A stretch of 64,000 bases of DNA. Origin: Bacillus sp. (in: firmicutes). GTDB lineage: Bacteria; Bacillota; Bacilli; Bacillales; Bacillaceae. The stretch lies in the NCBI GenBank assembly GCA_031180805.1, contig JAPSLL010000006.1:1-64000 (forward strand), given 5' to 3'. Position 1 is the first letter of the stretch. Each line of letters starts with the position of its first letter. The notes beneath the pieces were generated by a model, which searched no databases, was not told the DNA's origin, and was given only the letters and a program-made list of their open reading frames with translations. Positions 44,882 through 54,633 of this stretch are shown piece after piece. Made by a program: the position numbers and the translations under genes.

Positions 44882-45172
44882 CTATTTAATAAGTTCATTG
44901 TTAGAAAACACGTTATTATTTTTAATAAAATAATACAATTCTACAAACTGATTAAATGTTTAACTCCTTTAAATATAAGATACTACCCGATAATTTCTTT
45001 CCTTAAATAAGGGTATCCCAGTTCCGAGTATTGTTGGAGCTACTATTAATATGATTTCATCTATTAGTCCCTCTTTTATAAAGGAACGAAACAATTCTCC
45101 GCCACCAACTAGCCAAATATTATCTCCAGCCTGCTCTTTTAACTCTTTTTTATAAAATTTGCTCAAAACCAC
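44882..45172 (-). pseudogene. Remnant of a dihydrofolate reductase-family (YyaP/YwjB-like) gene
   Basis: Only the last third is readable: KELKEQAGDNIWLVGGGELF, then EIILIVAPTILGTGIPLFKE in one frame to a stop. The expected ending (TFNQFVELYYFIKNN) continues in another frame. The N-terminal part with the cofactor-binding start is gone; upstream DNA holds only short out-of-frame pieces. RibD C-terminal/DHFR-like proteins reduce pterin or pyrimidine compounds. A terminator still follows. Confidence 0.75.
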
Positions 45173-45261
45173 CCTCTAAGTAAAGAGTCTTTTCTTATCA
45201 TGGTTTTTCAATATGCAATGTTTGTTTTCATTAATTTCAGATATGTCCGGTCCTATTTTTG

Positions 45262-47439
45262 TCAAATTAATTGTTGAATTACTTGATTGATTTCTTCAGC
45301 GGGTAGAGGTTTGCTAAACAAGTAACCTTGAGCTTTATGACAGTTATGGGTTTTGAGAACTTGTAATTGTTCGTTTGTTTCGACACCCTCTGCAATAGCC
45401 TTTAACCCTAAATTATGCGCCATAAGTAAAATCGTTGTTGCGATATTTTCATCACTCTTACTTTTTGTCATATCACGAATAAATGATTGATCAATTTTTA
45501 AATTATCAATTGGGAAAGTTTTTAAATAGTTTAACGAGCTATAGCCTGTTCCAAAATCATCAATTGAGATTGTGAGGCCTAAGTCCTTTAAGTCATGTAA
45601 AATAATTGTTGCAGATTCAACATCCATTGTCATACTTTCAGTTATTTCAACTGTAAGCTGTGCTGGATTGATTTTCGTTTCATCAATAATCCGTTTGATC
45701 ATCGTCGTTAGATTTACTTGATAGAATTGGCGAATTGATAGGTTTAAGGATAGCGTAAGATCTTTAAATCCTAATTTTTCCCAATTTTTAATTTGTTTAC
45801 ATGCGTTTCGAAGTACCCACTCACCAATAGGTACAATAAGACCAATTTCTTCAGCTATCGGAATAAATTTGCTCGGTGGCACCATTCCTAACGTAGGATG
45901 ATTCCACCTAATAAGTGCTTCAACACCTGTCATTTTGTTATTAGTAAGGTCAATGATCGGCTGATAATGGAGAGAAAATTCCTCTTTGTCCATTGCTTTC
46001 CTTAACTCGTTCTCTATTTCTAATCGTTCAAATTCCTTTTTATCTAATACTTCATCGTAAAATTGATAATTATTACGACCTCGCTTTTTTGCTTGATACA
46101 TTGCCATATCAGCCTTTCTTAGCAGTTCATCTTTATCCTGTCCATCAACCGGATGTAAGCTTATGCCAATACTCGGTGTAACAAATATCTCATTTCCATT
46201 TATCATAAACGGTTTAGACAATACATCGATGATTCGTTCAGCAATATCAGCTATTTCGCTTTTAGATACACCTTCTAGTAGTATCGTGAATTCATCGCCA
46301 CCTTGTCGTGAAAACGTATCAATTTTACGTATACACCCCTTTAATAGCTGAGAAACCTCTTTTAAAAGTAAATCACCAATATTATGTCCGAGTGAATCAT
46401 TAATCACTTTAAAACGGTCTAAATCTATATATAATAAGCCTAAAAGATTATTTTGAAGTTGATTATTTTCTATTGCACGTTTTACACGTAGATCAAAAAG
46501 TCTACGATTTGGTAAACCGGTTAACGCATCATGATATGCCATAAAATTGATTTTTTCTTCAGAAATGAAATGTTGGATAACTAAATTTGTAATATATGCT
46601 GCTTTTTCAATTGTTTTCCGATCATGTTCATTTGGAGTTGTCGGTTTATCATAATACATAGCAAATACACCTAATACATTTTTCGAATTATCGAAAACAG
46701 GTAAAGACCAGCAAGCCTTTAAATTATGTTTAAGCGCATATTCCTTATAATTTTCCCATAAAGGGTCTGTTTCAATATCCTCTACAATAATGATCTTCTT
46801 TAAATATGCAGCAGTTCCGCATGAACCGGTATTATTGTCAATAGAAATATTCGCAATAAAATTAGTATATTCCTCTGGTAAATTAGGTGAAGAATAATGA
46901 ACAAGCTTTGTTCCGCTTTTATCGACTAAAGATATCGAGCACGTCCCCCCATTTGAAACCTTTTCAATAACATGAATGATTTCATTTAAAACATCTTTAA
47001 TTGGATAGCCCTTTGCTAACATTTCTAATACCTTATTTTGACCATTAAGTAATGTTTGCAAATGATTAATTTCAGTAATATTTTTAGCTATCCCGCCAAC
47101 ACCATATATTTTATTTCCAATATAAATTGGTACACATGTTACAGACAAATCAATTCGAGTACCATCTTTTAATTTTATCGTTGTATTAAATCGTTCGCTA
47201 TTCCCGTTTTTAACACTTTTAAAAAAACGCCGTGTATTTGCGATACATTGCTCTTCTATTAAAGAAACAAACGGTACATTGTGAATTTCATCCTTTGATA
47301 GTCCTGTTAATTGTAAGGCAGCATCATTAAATAAAAGAACATTCCCGTTTAAATCTAAAATATAACAAGCATCAGGATTATGAGAAAATATTGATTCATA
47401 CATATCAAATAAGCACGTTTGATCTATTGGAAATTTCAT
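45262..47439 (-). CDS. PAS-GAF-GGDEF-EAL cyclic-di-GMP protein
   Basis: 725 residues with the ATG at 47439 (the track starts 43 codons earlier, without a good ribosome site; the choice is moderate). Domains in order: PAS about 9-125 (NPDACYILDLNGNVLLFNDA), GAF about 150-290, GGDEF about 300-455 with intact RQGGDEFTIL and the opening FMAYHDALTGLPNRRLFD, EAL about 470-722 with GVEALIRWNHP, TVEITES, DDFGTGYSSLNYLKTF and EGVETNEQL. Both catalytic signatures are intact, so it could make and break cyclic-di-GMP. No membrane helix is present, so it senses inside the cell. Confidence 0.92.
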   Translation of the reverse strand: MKFPIDQTCLFDMYESIFSHNPDACYILDLNGNVLLFNDAALQLTGLSKDEIHNVPFVSLIEEQCIANTRRFFKSVKNGNSERFNTTIKLKDGTRIDLSVTCVPIYIGNKIYGVGGIAKNITEINHLQTLLNGQNKVLEMLAKGYPIKDVLNEIIHVIEKVSNGGTCSISLVDKSGTKLVHYSSPNLPEEYTNFIANISIDNNTGSCGTAAYLKKIIIVEDIETDPLWENYKEYALKHNLKACWSLPVFDNSKNVLGVFAMYYDKPTTPNEHDRKTIEKAAYITNLVIQHFISEEKINFMAYHDALTGLPNRRLFDLRVKRAIENNQLQNNLLGLLYIDLDRFKVINDSLGHNIGDLLLKEVSQLLKGCIRKIDTFSRQGGDEFTILLEGVSKSEIADIAERIIDVLSKPFMINGNEIFVTPSIGISLHPVDGQDKDELLRKADMAMYQAKKRGRNNYQFYDEVLDKKEFERLEIENELRKAMDKEEFSLHYQPIIDLTNNKMTGVEALIRWNHPTLGMVPPSKFIPIAEEIGLIVPIGEWVLRNACKQIKNWEKLGFKDLTLSLNLSIRQFYQVNLTTMIKRIIDETKINPAQLTVEITESMTMDVESATIILHDLKDLGLTISIDDFGTGYSSLNYLKTFPIDNLKIDQSFIRDMTKSKSDENIATTILLMAHNLGLKAIAEGVETNEQLQVLKTHNCHKAQGYLFSKPLPAEEINQVIQQLI

Positions 47440-47547
47440 ACTTACACCAATCTTCCTAAAGAGCATAGTAATATGCTCCATCATACTATAGGAATGATAA
47501 TCTAGCATTAGTAAAACGTATATTTCCAAGGTGGAAAAACGCACCAA

Positions 47548-47581
47548 AAAAGGGGACAGTCTACTCATCCTGTCCCCTTTT
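47548..47581 (-). terminator. Terminator of the large surface protein gene
   Basis: AAAAGGGGACAG and CTGTCCCCTTTT around TCTACTCATC, a perfect 12-bp stem eight nt past the stop codon. Confidence 0.9.
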
Positions 47582-47588
47582 AGAGTTT

Positions 47589-50500
47589 TTACGCTCGTGC
47601 TCTTTTTCTCATAATAGAATATATCGCTAATCCTATTATGATTAGAATTGCTCCAGCTAACAAAATCGTATAATAATCAGTTGCAGTATTTGGAAGTTGT
47701 ATACCTGTTACCTTATCATTTGTTAAAGATGATGTGTTTGAATGACTTGCACCATTTTTATTTGGCTTTTCATCGTTATTCCCTTTTACATCATCTTTCG
47801 GATTGTCGTTATCTTTACCATTGTTACCATTGTTATTTCCAGATCCGTTGTTATTGTTGTCCTTATCTAGCGGATTTTTATCACCATTTCCGTTATTGTC
47901 ATGATCATTTCCGCCGTTGTTGTTATTTCCATCATTATCTTGCCCATCATCGTCGTTGTTGCCATCATTGTCATTATCGTTTCCGCCATTGTTGTTATCT
48001 CCACCATCGTCATGATCATCACCATCTTGGTTGTCAGGAGGAGTCACATCTGACGTTGTAAAGCGATAAATGTCAGACTTTCTTGTTGCACCATATTCAT
48101 CAGTAATATTCATATACCAATAATATGTTTTATTTGGCTCGAGGTTTTTCCATTCGGTTGTTGCAAAATCACCTGATGCGACATCTTTATCAGTACCAAT
48201 CGTCTTTTCAGAATAAATATTGACACTGAAATAATCGGTTGCTACACGTTTGTTGATATCATTGAATGTAAAGTTTTCTGTAAAGCTTTCATCCTCTGGT
48301 GCAAAGAAATCATAATCATCTAATATTGGTGAGTACGTCTTTATATCGACCTTTCCAGCAATCGGATCAAATGTTAGTAAACGGACATAACCGTCTCCGC
48401 CATTAGGTCCACCTTGATAGTCTGCAAGCATTTCCAATACTTCTCTAGTAGTACCATCTTTATTTGGAATTTTTGAGATCCTTTTCGTTACACCATGATA
48501 ATGGCCACCAATAACCATCTTTACGTTTTCGTTCGGTACGATAATTTTATCAAAGACATTTTGTGACATATTTGACAATGTTGCATTATATTCGAGATAT
48601 GCATGCATGCCAATGATTGCATTCCTGTCAGCATGTTTTTGTAATACTTCATTTGCCCATGCAATCGTTTCCGGAGTATCCTCTGTACCAAATCCCAAAT
48701 AAAGGATAATAAAGTCATGGCCACCAAATGACATTAAATCATAATGGTTTCGGTTATTATCCATCGATCCACCGTACCATGGATTGTTTTCAAAGCGATC
48801 AGCACCTACATATTTATGGTAGTAAGAATAGTCAATCCCATCTATAATCGAATCGTGGTTACCTGCCAATACTCCATAAGGAACTTTCGCATCGTCTAAT
48901 TTTTTCAGATTGCGGTCAGCAACAAGCCATTGCTCATCACTATTTGCAACATTGACTAAATCACCTGTATGAATCGCATAATCAAACAGACCATTATTGT
49001 ATTCATCGACTATCCAGTCACCTAAAGAATCAAAAATATGTGGGTAAGATTCAGCATAATACTGGGTATCCGTCCACCAAAGCATCGTAAATGGATCGTT
49101 AGGATTTTTTATTTCATCCTGTACCATCGCTTGAATTTTTCCATCTTTTACAAACTTATTCTTATCAATTTCTACACTTAATACGATATCAGATTCGTTC
49201 GTATCACCTGTTGCCGATTTTAATGCTACCCATTTATTTAGGTCATTATCCCAGCCATATAAGGTTACGATTCGGTTTGGTAATGTTTTTCCCTTCCAAT
49301 AAAGTTCAACGGTATCCTTTTCTGATAGTTGTTCTGACACCTCGACTTCAAAGCGATGATATGGAAAGCCCATTGTTGAGTCATTAACGAGATAATTCCC
49401 ATCCTCATACGCAATTTTCGTTTTATCAGCATCAGTTAAAGTTGTTTCACCTTCAGAAGTTAATGTTAATGGTGGTTCTCTATCTGCGACATTTGAGAAG
49501 CCAGAAATTCCGTCCTCTCTAGCAAAGTCATATTTATCCCCTTCAAGGAAGGTTACATCCATTTTATCTCCACTAGGATCAATAACCTTTGCTTTTAATG
49601 TAGCCGTTCTAGATATTTCTGTACCAAAATTATTTGGCGATAGATCGGTAGGGTCTTCAGGCAATTCAGTTTCGATAACAAAATTTGTTGATACCGTTTC
49701 TTTATTACCTGCGCCATCAAAAGCAGTTACGGTTAGTTCGTGATTACCTGGCGCAAGATTTGCTGAGGATGTTTTATAAGGTAATTCTATTGCTTCTCCA
49801 TCTAATTCTGCCTCAATTTTAGATATACCTGAAAGGTTATCAGCTGCCTCAACAGTGAATGTTAAATGTCCTTTTAACAAGTCACCCTCTTCTATTTGCT
49901 TGCCGTTATTTTTTATTCCTTTAATTTCTGGGTTCGTATTATCAACAGTTATATTAATTGATTCTGTTTTCGTAGCATTTACTTTAACATTAAGCTGATA
50001 AGTACCATCAGCGTATTTAGTCGTATCGAATGCAGTATATCTTGCGGTTAGTGCGTCTTCAGGTAAATCAAAAATGAAATCACGCTTCAATGGTTTGGTT
50101 AGATTTGTATTCGTTGGTGCATTACCATCACCTAACGGATAATAGATATTTTCGCTATAAGCTAATTCAGATTGAGTTAAATTTCCAAGATAATTATGAA
50201 TTTTAACTGGCTTTATCATTTTCCCATCTGGTAAAACAAGATGAAGATTCATAACCTCTAAATCATCAAAATTTGTTTTATTAAAATGCTCCTCGTGTAC
50301 ATCTAAATCGTAAGGAACATTTTCACTACCGGCATGAATCGAAACGAGACTATCCTTAATAAAATAGGTTGGTGCCATTTCATACGTATACATCGCACCT
50401 TCTAAATATTTAGGATAGATTCTTGTAAAATACTCTCTTTCACCATAGGAGTTAATCGCACTAGCTGATGTTTGGTAAATATGGTCGATACCACGAGCTT

Positions 50501-53500
50501 GGAAACCTAGCTGTACATTTCCCGGAAGTGCTGGTGTCATTTCAAGTATTTCATTTTGAAAGCTTACCATAATATCGTCAGTTGCGTTTTTGCCATAAGC
50601 AAATAAGTCAACTGTTTGATTAATAACCTCTCCATTTTTAATCGATAATCCGGAGGTTGGTATCTGTTGTTCTTGACCTTGTTCAATAACAGAAAATGAA
50701 TTTCCCCTTGAATTATACGGAACCTTCGTTAGATTTCCACTCGCATCTTCCCCGACTAACATATAACGATAGCTACCTAACTCGGATATTGTTATTGTTG
50801 CTTCATATACATAACGATTGTTTTGTTCTTCCTTTAACTCCATTTTTACACGGTTTGTAAACTCTGTTAGCTCATTTTCAGCTGTTCCATAGATGAATTC
50901 TGCATTTTCTAATTTCTCATGACTTGTCATTGTAATGACGGTAGCTGTGTTTTGCTTAAGCGTATAGAATGGTTGGTCGTGTTCAATCATTGGAGATACG
51001 ACATCTAAATTAGCTACTGAAGGTACTTGTCCTTCATCAATACTACCAGGATTAGAAAAATCTCTAGTCTCGATACGCTCCATTGTTTTACCTTTTTCTG
51101 GGTATCGATACACAACAGCGCTATTTCTAACGTCATTGATTAAGCGATCAGCACTATCAACATTTGAAGCATCATACCAAGCCTCAACAACGATATCATT
51201 TACACTATCAGAGCTAGAAATAGCGAAGCCGCGATGCAATGAATTTGGTAAATTAAATTCTGTTGAAGCCGTATTGTCATAGATGATTACGTCATCTTCA
51301 TTTAAGCTTGAGTTATAATGAATATTAAAGTCATGAGCCGTTGTATATCCATCACGAATTGCTTCTTTTGCAAACCAAATGACTGCCGTACTATATGGTT
51401 CAATGCTTGTATCTTGAGTAATTGTCCATTTTTTAGGTAATGGAGAATTATTCGGGTATAAATAAAACAGCGTATATCCTTTTAAATTTAATACTTCATC
51501 TGAATTATTATATATCTCCAAAAATTCGTATTGATTTCCGCTTCCTTTGCGATAATCACCTGATGGATTTGGTGCTAATTCTGTAATTAAAATGTTAGGT
51601 GTTTCTTCCTTTTCTTCAAATCCTTCAATTTTTACATGGAAATGATCAGAAGTAACCGATGATTCTTGATCGTTTGCCTCGATAAAATATTCGATTGGAC
51701 TTGAAACGAATTGTTCACTCGGAACTGTATAATGATATTGTCCGTTCTCTCCCATTTCCATTAGCACTTCAGTAAATTCACTATATGAATTAAAGCGGTA
51801 AAATAGGCTTACTGTTAAAGGATCACTATCTGCATCATCTACACTCGACATAATTGTTAAATTTTCTGAACGATTAATTACTGAAACTGGACTATGTGTA
51901 ATAACAGGTTCCTTGTTTGTCGTTGGAACAAGCTGTTCATCTAAAATGATACCTGGTGTGGGAGCCGACTTTTTATATAGGGCATCTAATAAAGTACCAG
52001 TCTTAGGAACTCTTGTTTGAAGGCTTTTTCCATCAGAAACATCGTCACTTGTGTAAAATACTTCACTCATGGTCGTATTGTTCAGCTTATCTGTTATAAG
52101 GAAGCCGCGGTCATTATTTGCAAGACCATCCTGACCTCTTGCCATATAAACGTGAATATTTTCAGGAATGTTATGGTACTTTCTAAAATCAGCTTCAGTA
52201 AGACTTGCAGCGTCACCTGTAATACCTGTGCTTGTGCGTTCAATCCACAAGACAGCTGAGCTTTTTGCTGGGATAATTACGTTCTCATTTGTTGCATCAT
52301 CCACTGCAGTGACCTTTAATTGTTTCGTGTTTGAAACATAGTTATATCTAAGGTTATATGTGGAATTAAAATCTAAATCATTTTCACTTGCGTTATAGAT
52401 TTCAATAAATTCAAATAAATCATTTTCTCCTGCCCCATTAATATGGCTATTTGATTTATCGTTTGGGTAAACCTCAGTAATCATAATTGGGAATTTTTCA
52501 TCTAGCTCTGGTTGCTCTGGTTGCTCCGGTTCTTGAGGTTGATCTGGTTGTTCAGGTTCTTGAGGCTCTTGAGGTACTTCAGGTAATTCTGGGTTATCTG
52601 GCTGCTCTGGCTGTTCGGATGGAACTATCTTAACAGTAAACGTTTCTGACTTTTTTAAGACTTTGCTATCACTGACTTCAAAATAATATTGGAGTGTATC
52701 TCCATTTAATTCTGTTGAAGGGATTGTGTAGGTGTAAAGTCCATCAGTTCCTTCTGTTAAATCGACTGTTTTGAATTCATTATCATTTACCTTATAAGAC
52801 AGCTTAGCAGTTAAGGGATCTAAGTTTTTGTCAGAAATTGTTGCTTGGATTTGTAAATCATTACCTTGTTTTATTTCCTGTATTTGCTGATGAGTAATCG
52901 TTGGCTCTTCATTAATCACTGATTGTAGCTGTTCAGATAAAACCACCCCTGCAGAAGGTTTTGCTTTTTTTAAAAATGAAGCAACAGTTGTATGATCATT
53001 CGCTACCTTTGTATGAAAGCTTAACCCATCACCAACATCTTCTGCTGTATAGTGTATATGACTAATTATCTGATTGTTATCATGTTTGGAAGTAATATAA
53101 AAACCGCGATCACTATTGTTAAGTCCATCCTGCCCCTTTAGCATATACACAGGTACACTTTCTGGAATATTGTGGTATTCCCTAAAGTCCTGCTCTGATA
53201 GATTTGCTGCAGCTCCAGTAATTTTACTGCTCGTACGTTCTACCCATAAAACTGCAGAGCTATTTGGGGGTATGATAATTTCACTGTTTTCTGCTTGATT
53301 TGTTCCAGATACAATTAAATCCTTTTGGTTTGTTATGTAATCATATCGTATTTTATAATGCTGGTTAAAATCTACTTGCTCATCTGTTTGATTATAGATT
53401 TCAATAAATTCAAAAAGATCGTTATCTCCAGCACCCTCAATATGGGGATTTGCCTTATCATTCGGGTACACTTCAGTAAAAACTAACGGCATTTCTTGAT

Positions 53501-53612
53501 TAGTTATTGCTTGAGTATGAATATTCTCATTCTGAATTGCAAGTCCTACATTTGCAAATGGTGTTGTAAGTAATAATATTGATAGACTAATAGATAATAC
53601 TTTCCGAATCAT
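47589..53612 (-). CDS. 2007-aa wall-anchored metallophosphoesterase with lamin-tail repeats (LPNTA)
   Basis: A secreted protein: signal peptide to about 26, lamin-tail domain 1 (about 40-205), an Ig-like segment, a Pro/Glu/Gln linker (about 330-375) and lamin-tail domain 2 (about 375-540), which is a close repeat of the first (VFTEVYPNDKANPH versus MITEVYPNDKSNSH). A third lamin-tail domain (about 680-850) follows, then Ig-like parts (VTAFDGAGNKETVS). The calcineurin-like phosphoesterase is at about 1505-1760: WWTDTQYY, HTGDLVN, LAGNHDS, GGHYHG. The first motif has Gln where His is usual. An Asp/Asn/Gly-rich spacer (about 1860-1935) leads to LPNTA near 1973, a helix and RKRARA. A Pho-type promoter lies upstream. 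Confidence 0.9.
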   Translation of the reverse strand: MIRKVLSISLSILLLTTPFANVGLAIQNENIHTQAITNQEMPLVFTEVYPNDKANPHIEGAGDNDLFEFIEIYNQTDEQVDFNQHYKIRYDYITNQKDLIVSGTNQAENSEIIIPPNSSAVLWVERTSSKITGAAANLSEQDFREYHNIPESVPVYMLKGQDGLNNSDRGFYITSKHDNNQIISHIHYTAEDVGDGLSFHTKVANDHTTVASFLKKAKPSAGVVLSEQLQSVINEEPTITHQQIQEIKQGNDLQIQATISDKNLDPLTAKLSYKVNDNEFKTVDLTEGTDGLYTYTIPSTELNGDTLQYYFEVSDSKVLKKSETFTVKIVPSEQPEQPDNPELPEVPQEPQEPEQPDQPQEPEQPEQPELDEKFPIMITEVYPNDKSNSHINGAGENDLFEFIEIYNASENDLDFNSTYNLRYNYVSNTKQLKVTAVDDATNENVIIPAKSSAVLWIERTSTGITGDAASLTEADFRKYHNIPENIHVYMARGQDGLANNDRGFLITDKLNNTTMSEVFYTSDDVSDGKSLQTRVPKTGTLLDALYKKSAPTPGIILDEQLVPTTNKEPVITHSPVSVINRSENLTIMSSVDDADSDPLTVSLFYRFNSYSEFTEVLMEMGENGQYHYTVPSEQFVSSPIEYFIEANDQESSVTSDHFHVKIEGFEEKEETPNILITELAPNPSGDYRKGSGNQYEFLEIYNNSDEVLNLKGYTLFYLYPNNSPLPKKWTITQDTSIEPYSTAVIWFAKEAIRDGYTTAHDFNIHYNSSLNEDDVIIYDNTASTEFNLPNSLHRGFAISSSDSVNDIVVEAWYDASNVDSADRLINDVRNSAVVYRYPEKGKTMERIETRDFSNPGSIDEGQVPSVANLDVVSPMIEHDQPFYTLKQNTATVITMTSHEKLENAEFIYGTAENELTEFTNRVKMELKEEQNNRYVYEATITISELGSYRYMLVGEDASGNLTKVPYNSRGNSFSVIEQGQEQQIPTSGLSIKNGEVINQTVDLFAYGKNATDDIMVSFQNEILEMTPALPGNVQLGFQARGIDHIYQTSASAINSYGEREYFTRIYPKYLEGAMYTYEMAPTYFIKDSLVSIHAGSENVPYDLDVHEEHFNKTNFDDLEVMNLHLVLPDGKMIKPVKIHNYLGNLTQSELAYSENIYYPLGDGNAPTNTNLTKPLKRDFIFDLPEDALTARYTAFDTTKYADGTYQLNVKVNATKTESINITVDNTNPEIKGIKNNGKQIEEGDLLKGHLTFTVEAADNLSGISKIEAELDGEAIELPYKTSSANLAPGNHELTVTAFDGAGNKETVSTNFVIETELPEDPTDLSPNNFGTEISRTATLKAKVIDPSGDKMDVTFLEGDKYDFAREDGISGFSNVADREPPLTLTSEGETTLTDADKTKIAYEDGNYLVNDSTMGFPYHRFEVEVSEQLSEKDTVELYWKGKTLPNRIVTLYGWDNDLNKWVALKSATGDTNESDIVLSVEIDKNKFVKDGKIQAMVQDEIKNPNDPFTMLWWTDTQYYAESYPHIFDSLGDWIVDEYNNGLFDYAIHTGDLVNVANSDEQWLVADRNLKKLDDAKVPYGVLAGNHDSIIDGIDYSYYHKYVGADRFENNPWYGGSMDNNRNHYDLMSFGGHDFIILYLGFGTEDTPETIAWANEVLQKHADRNAIIGMHAYLEYNATLSNMSQNVFDKIIVPNENVKMVIGGHYHGVTKRISKIPNKDGTTREVLEMLADYQGGPNGGDGYVRLLTFDPIAGKVDIKTYSPILDDYDFFAPEDESFTENFTFNDINKRVATDYFSVNIYSEKTIGTDKDVASGDFATTEWKNLEPNKTYYWYMNITDEYGATRKSDIYRFTTSDVTPPDNQDGDDHDDGGDNNNGGNDNDNDGNNDDDGQDNDGNNNNGGNDHDNNGNGDKNPLDKDNNNNGSGNNNGNNGKDNDNPKDDVKGNNDEKPNKNGASHSNTSSLTNDKVTGIQLPNTATDYYTILLAGAILIIIGLAIYSIMRKRARA

Positions 53613-53731
53613 TTTTCACCTCTCCTATGAAAATAAACTATTTTTTAGTAGAAAAACTACTACCTTACTATGTTCATTTTTTCTATCAATCCTCCAATCT
53701 GACATCTTTAATTATGAGAACCAATAAACAT

Positions 53732-53783
53732 TTTATAGAGTGAATATATTGGATTTATGGTAAAAATGTAAAGATTTAGTTAA
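53732..53783 (-). promoter_or_regulatory. Probable Pho box promoter of large surface protein
   Basis: Minus-strand hexamers TTAACT, TTTACA, ACCATA and AATATA begin at 53783, 53772, 53761 and 53750, 11 nt apart. TATAAA (53732-53737) follows after seven nt. Two repeats are strong and two weak, but spacing to the -10 equals that of the promoter at 39552-39603. Confidence 0.6.
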
Positions 53784-53784
53784 T

Positions 53785-54030
53785 ATTTTGTCGAAAGGAG
53801 TGAAAATTGTAATGATTTTATAAGTGCAGGAAGAAGGATACGTGCCATAAGGTTGAATTAATTGTTTAAAAAGATAAAAAGGACCTATAGTCTGCTATTA
53901 GCTAAAATGTTTCGTTTTATATGTGAAGTTTTTATTGTTCAGTTGTTAGGACAATTTCCCTTATGGTTTTGAATTCATGAAATGAAACAAAACGTAAATC
54001 CTTAAAACTGAATTTTCACATAAAATTTAT
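53785..54030. other. Intergenic stretch, nothing recognised
   Basis: AT-rich DNA between the surface-protein promoter and the guaD promoter. Neither strand has an ORF with a ribosome site or a stable hairpin followed by a T-run. Confidence 0.4.
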
Positions 54031-54037
54031 GAAAGTA

Positions 54038-54089
54038 TGTAAGATTCTTTAACAAACTTAACGTAAAATCTGCATAAATAAAGAATAAT
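54038..54089 (+). promoter_or_regulatory. TnrA/GlnR-type box and -10 of guaD-adeC
   Basis: TGTAAGATTCTTTAACA (54038-54054) fits TGTNANAWWWTMTNACA at all but two internal positions, with both TGT and ACA ends intact. AATAAT (54084-54089) is a good -10 and puts the box centre near -49, the usual place for TnrA activation in nitrogen limitation. Confidence 0.6.
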
Positions 54090-54136
54090 AAACTAAGAGT
54101 AGTATTAAGAATACGTTGGTTGAAAGGAAGGATGTT

Positions 54137-54607
54137 ATGTTCGAACAAGAATTTTTAGAAGAAGCCATTCAAGAAGCAATCAAAAATGTTGAGAGTAATC
54201 ATGGCGGTCCATTCGGAGCAATTGTTGTAAAAAATGGTGAAATTATTGGAAGAGGAAGTAATGTTGTAACAACCACAAACGATCCGAGCGCACATGCAGA
54301 AATTCAGGCAATTCGTGACGCATGCCGTTATTTAAATCATTTTCAGCTTGAAGATTGCGAGATTTATTCCAGCTGTGAGCCTTGTCCAATGTGTATTGGT
54401 GCGATTTATTGGGCAAGACCTAAAGCAGTCTATTATGCTTGTTCAAAGGAGGATGCTGCAAAAATCGGATTTGACGATAAGTTTATTTACGAACAGCTAG
54501 CATTGCCAACCGAACAAAGACAAATTGCTATGAAACAACTGACAATACCACAAGCAAGCATACCTTTCAAATTGTGGGGAAGTTCTACTACTAAAATTAA
54601 TTATTAA
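54137..54607 (+). CDS. guaD: Guanine deaminase
   Basis: Converts guanine to xanthine and ammonia in the cytoplasm. 156 residues, the same length as B. subtilis GuaD. Zinc ligands and the proton shuttle of the cytidine deaminase-like fold are His53 and Glu55 in SAHAEIQAI, and Cys83 and Cys86 in EPCPMCIGAIYW. The track start is seven codons too early; GGAAGG precedes the ATG at 54137. It is followed after 26 nt by adeC on the same strand, making a purine salvage operon, with a TnrA-like box upstream that fits its use as a nitrogen source. Confidence 0.94.
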   Translation: MFEQEFLEEAIQEAIKNVESNHGGPFGAIVVKNGEIIGRGSNVVTTTNDPSAHAEIQAIRDACRYLNHFQLEDCEIYSSCEPCPMCIGAIYWARPKAVYYACSKEDAAKIGFDDKFIYEQLALPTEQRQIAMKQLTIPQASIPFKLWGSSTTKINY

Positions 54608-54633
54608 TCTTAATGGAAATGTTGGTGATGTGA

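Noticed and set aside
47548-47581. Mobile repeat based on GGGGACAG palindrome
   Set aside because: A simple terminator right after the stop codon explains it fully.
47648-48061. 137-aa plus-strand ORF rich in Tyr, His, Leu and Cys
   Set aside because: Antisense shadow of the Asp/Asn-rich spacer codons of the 2007-aa protein.
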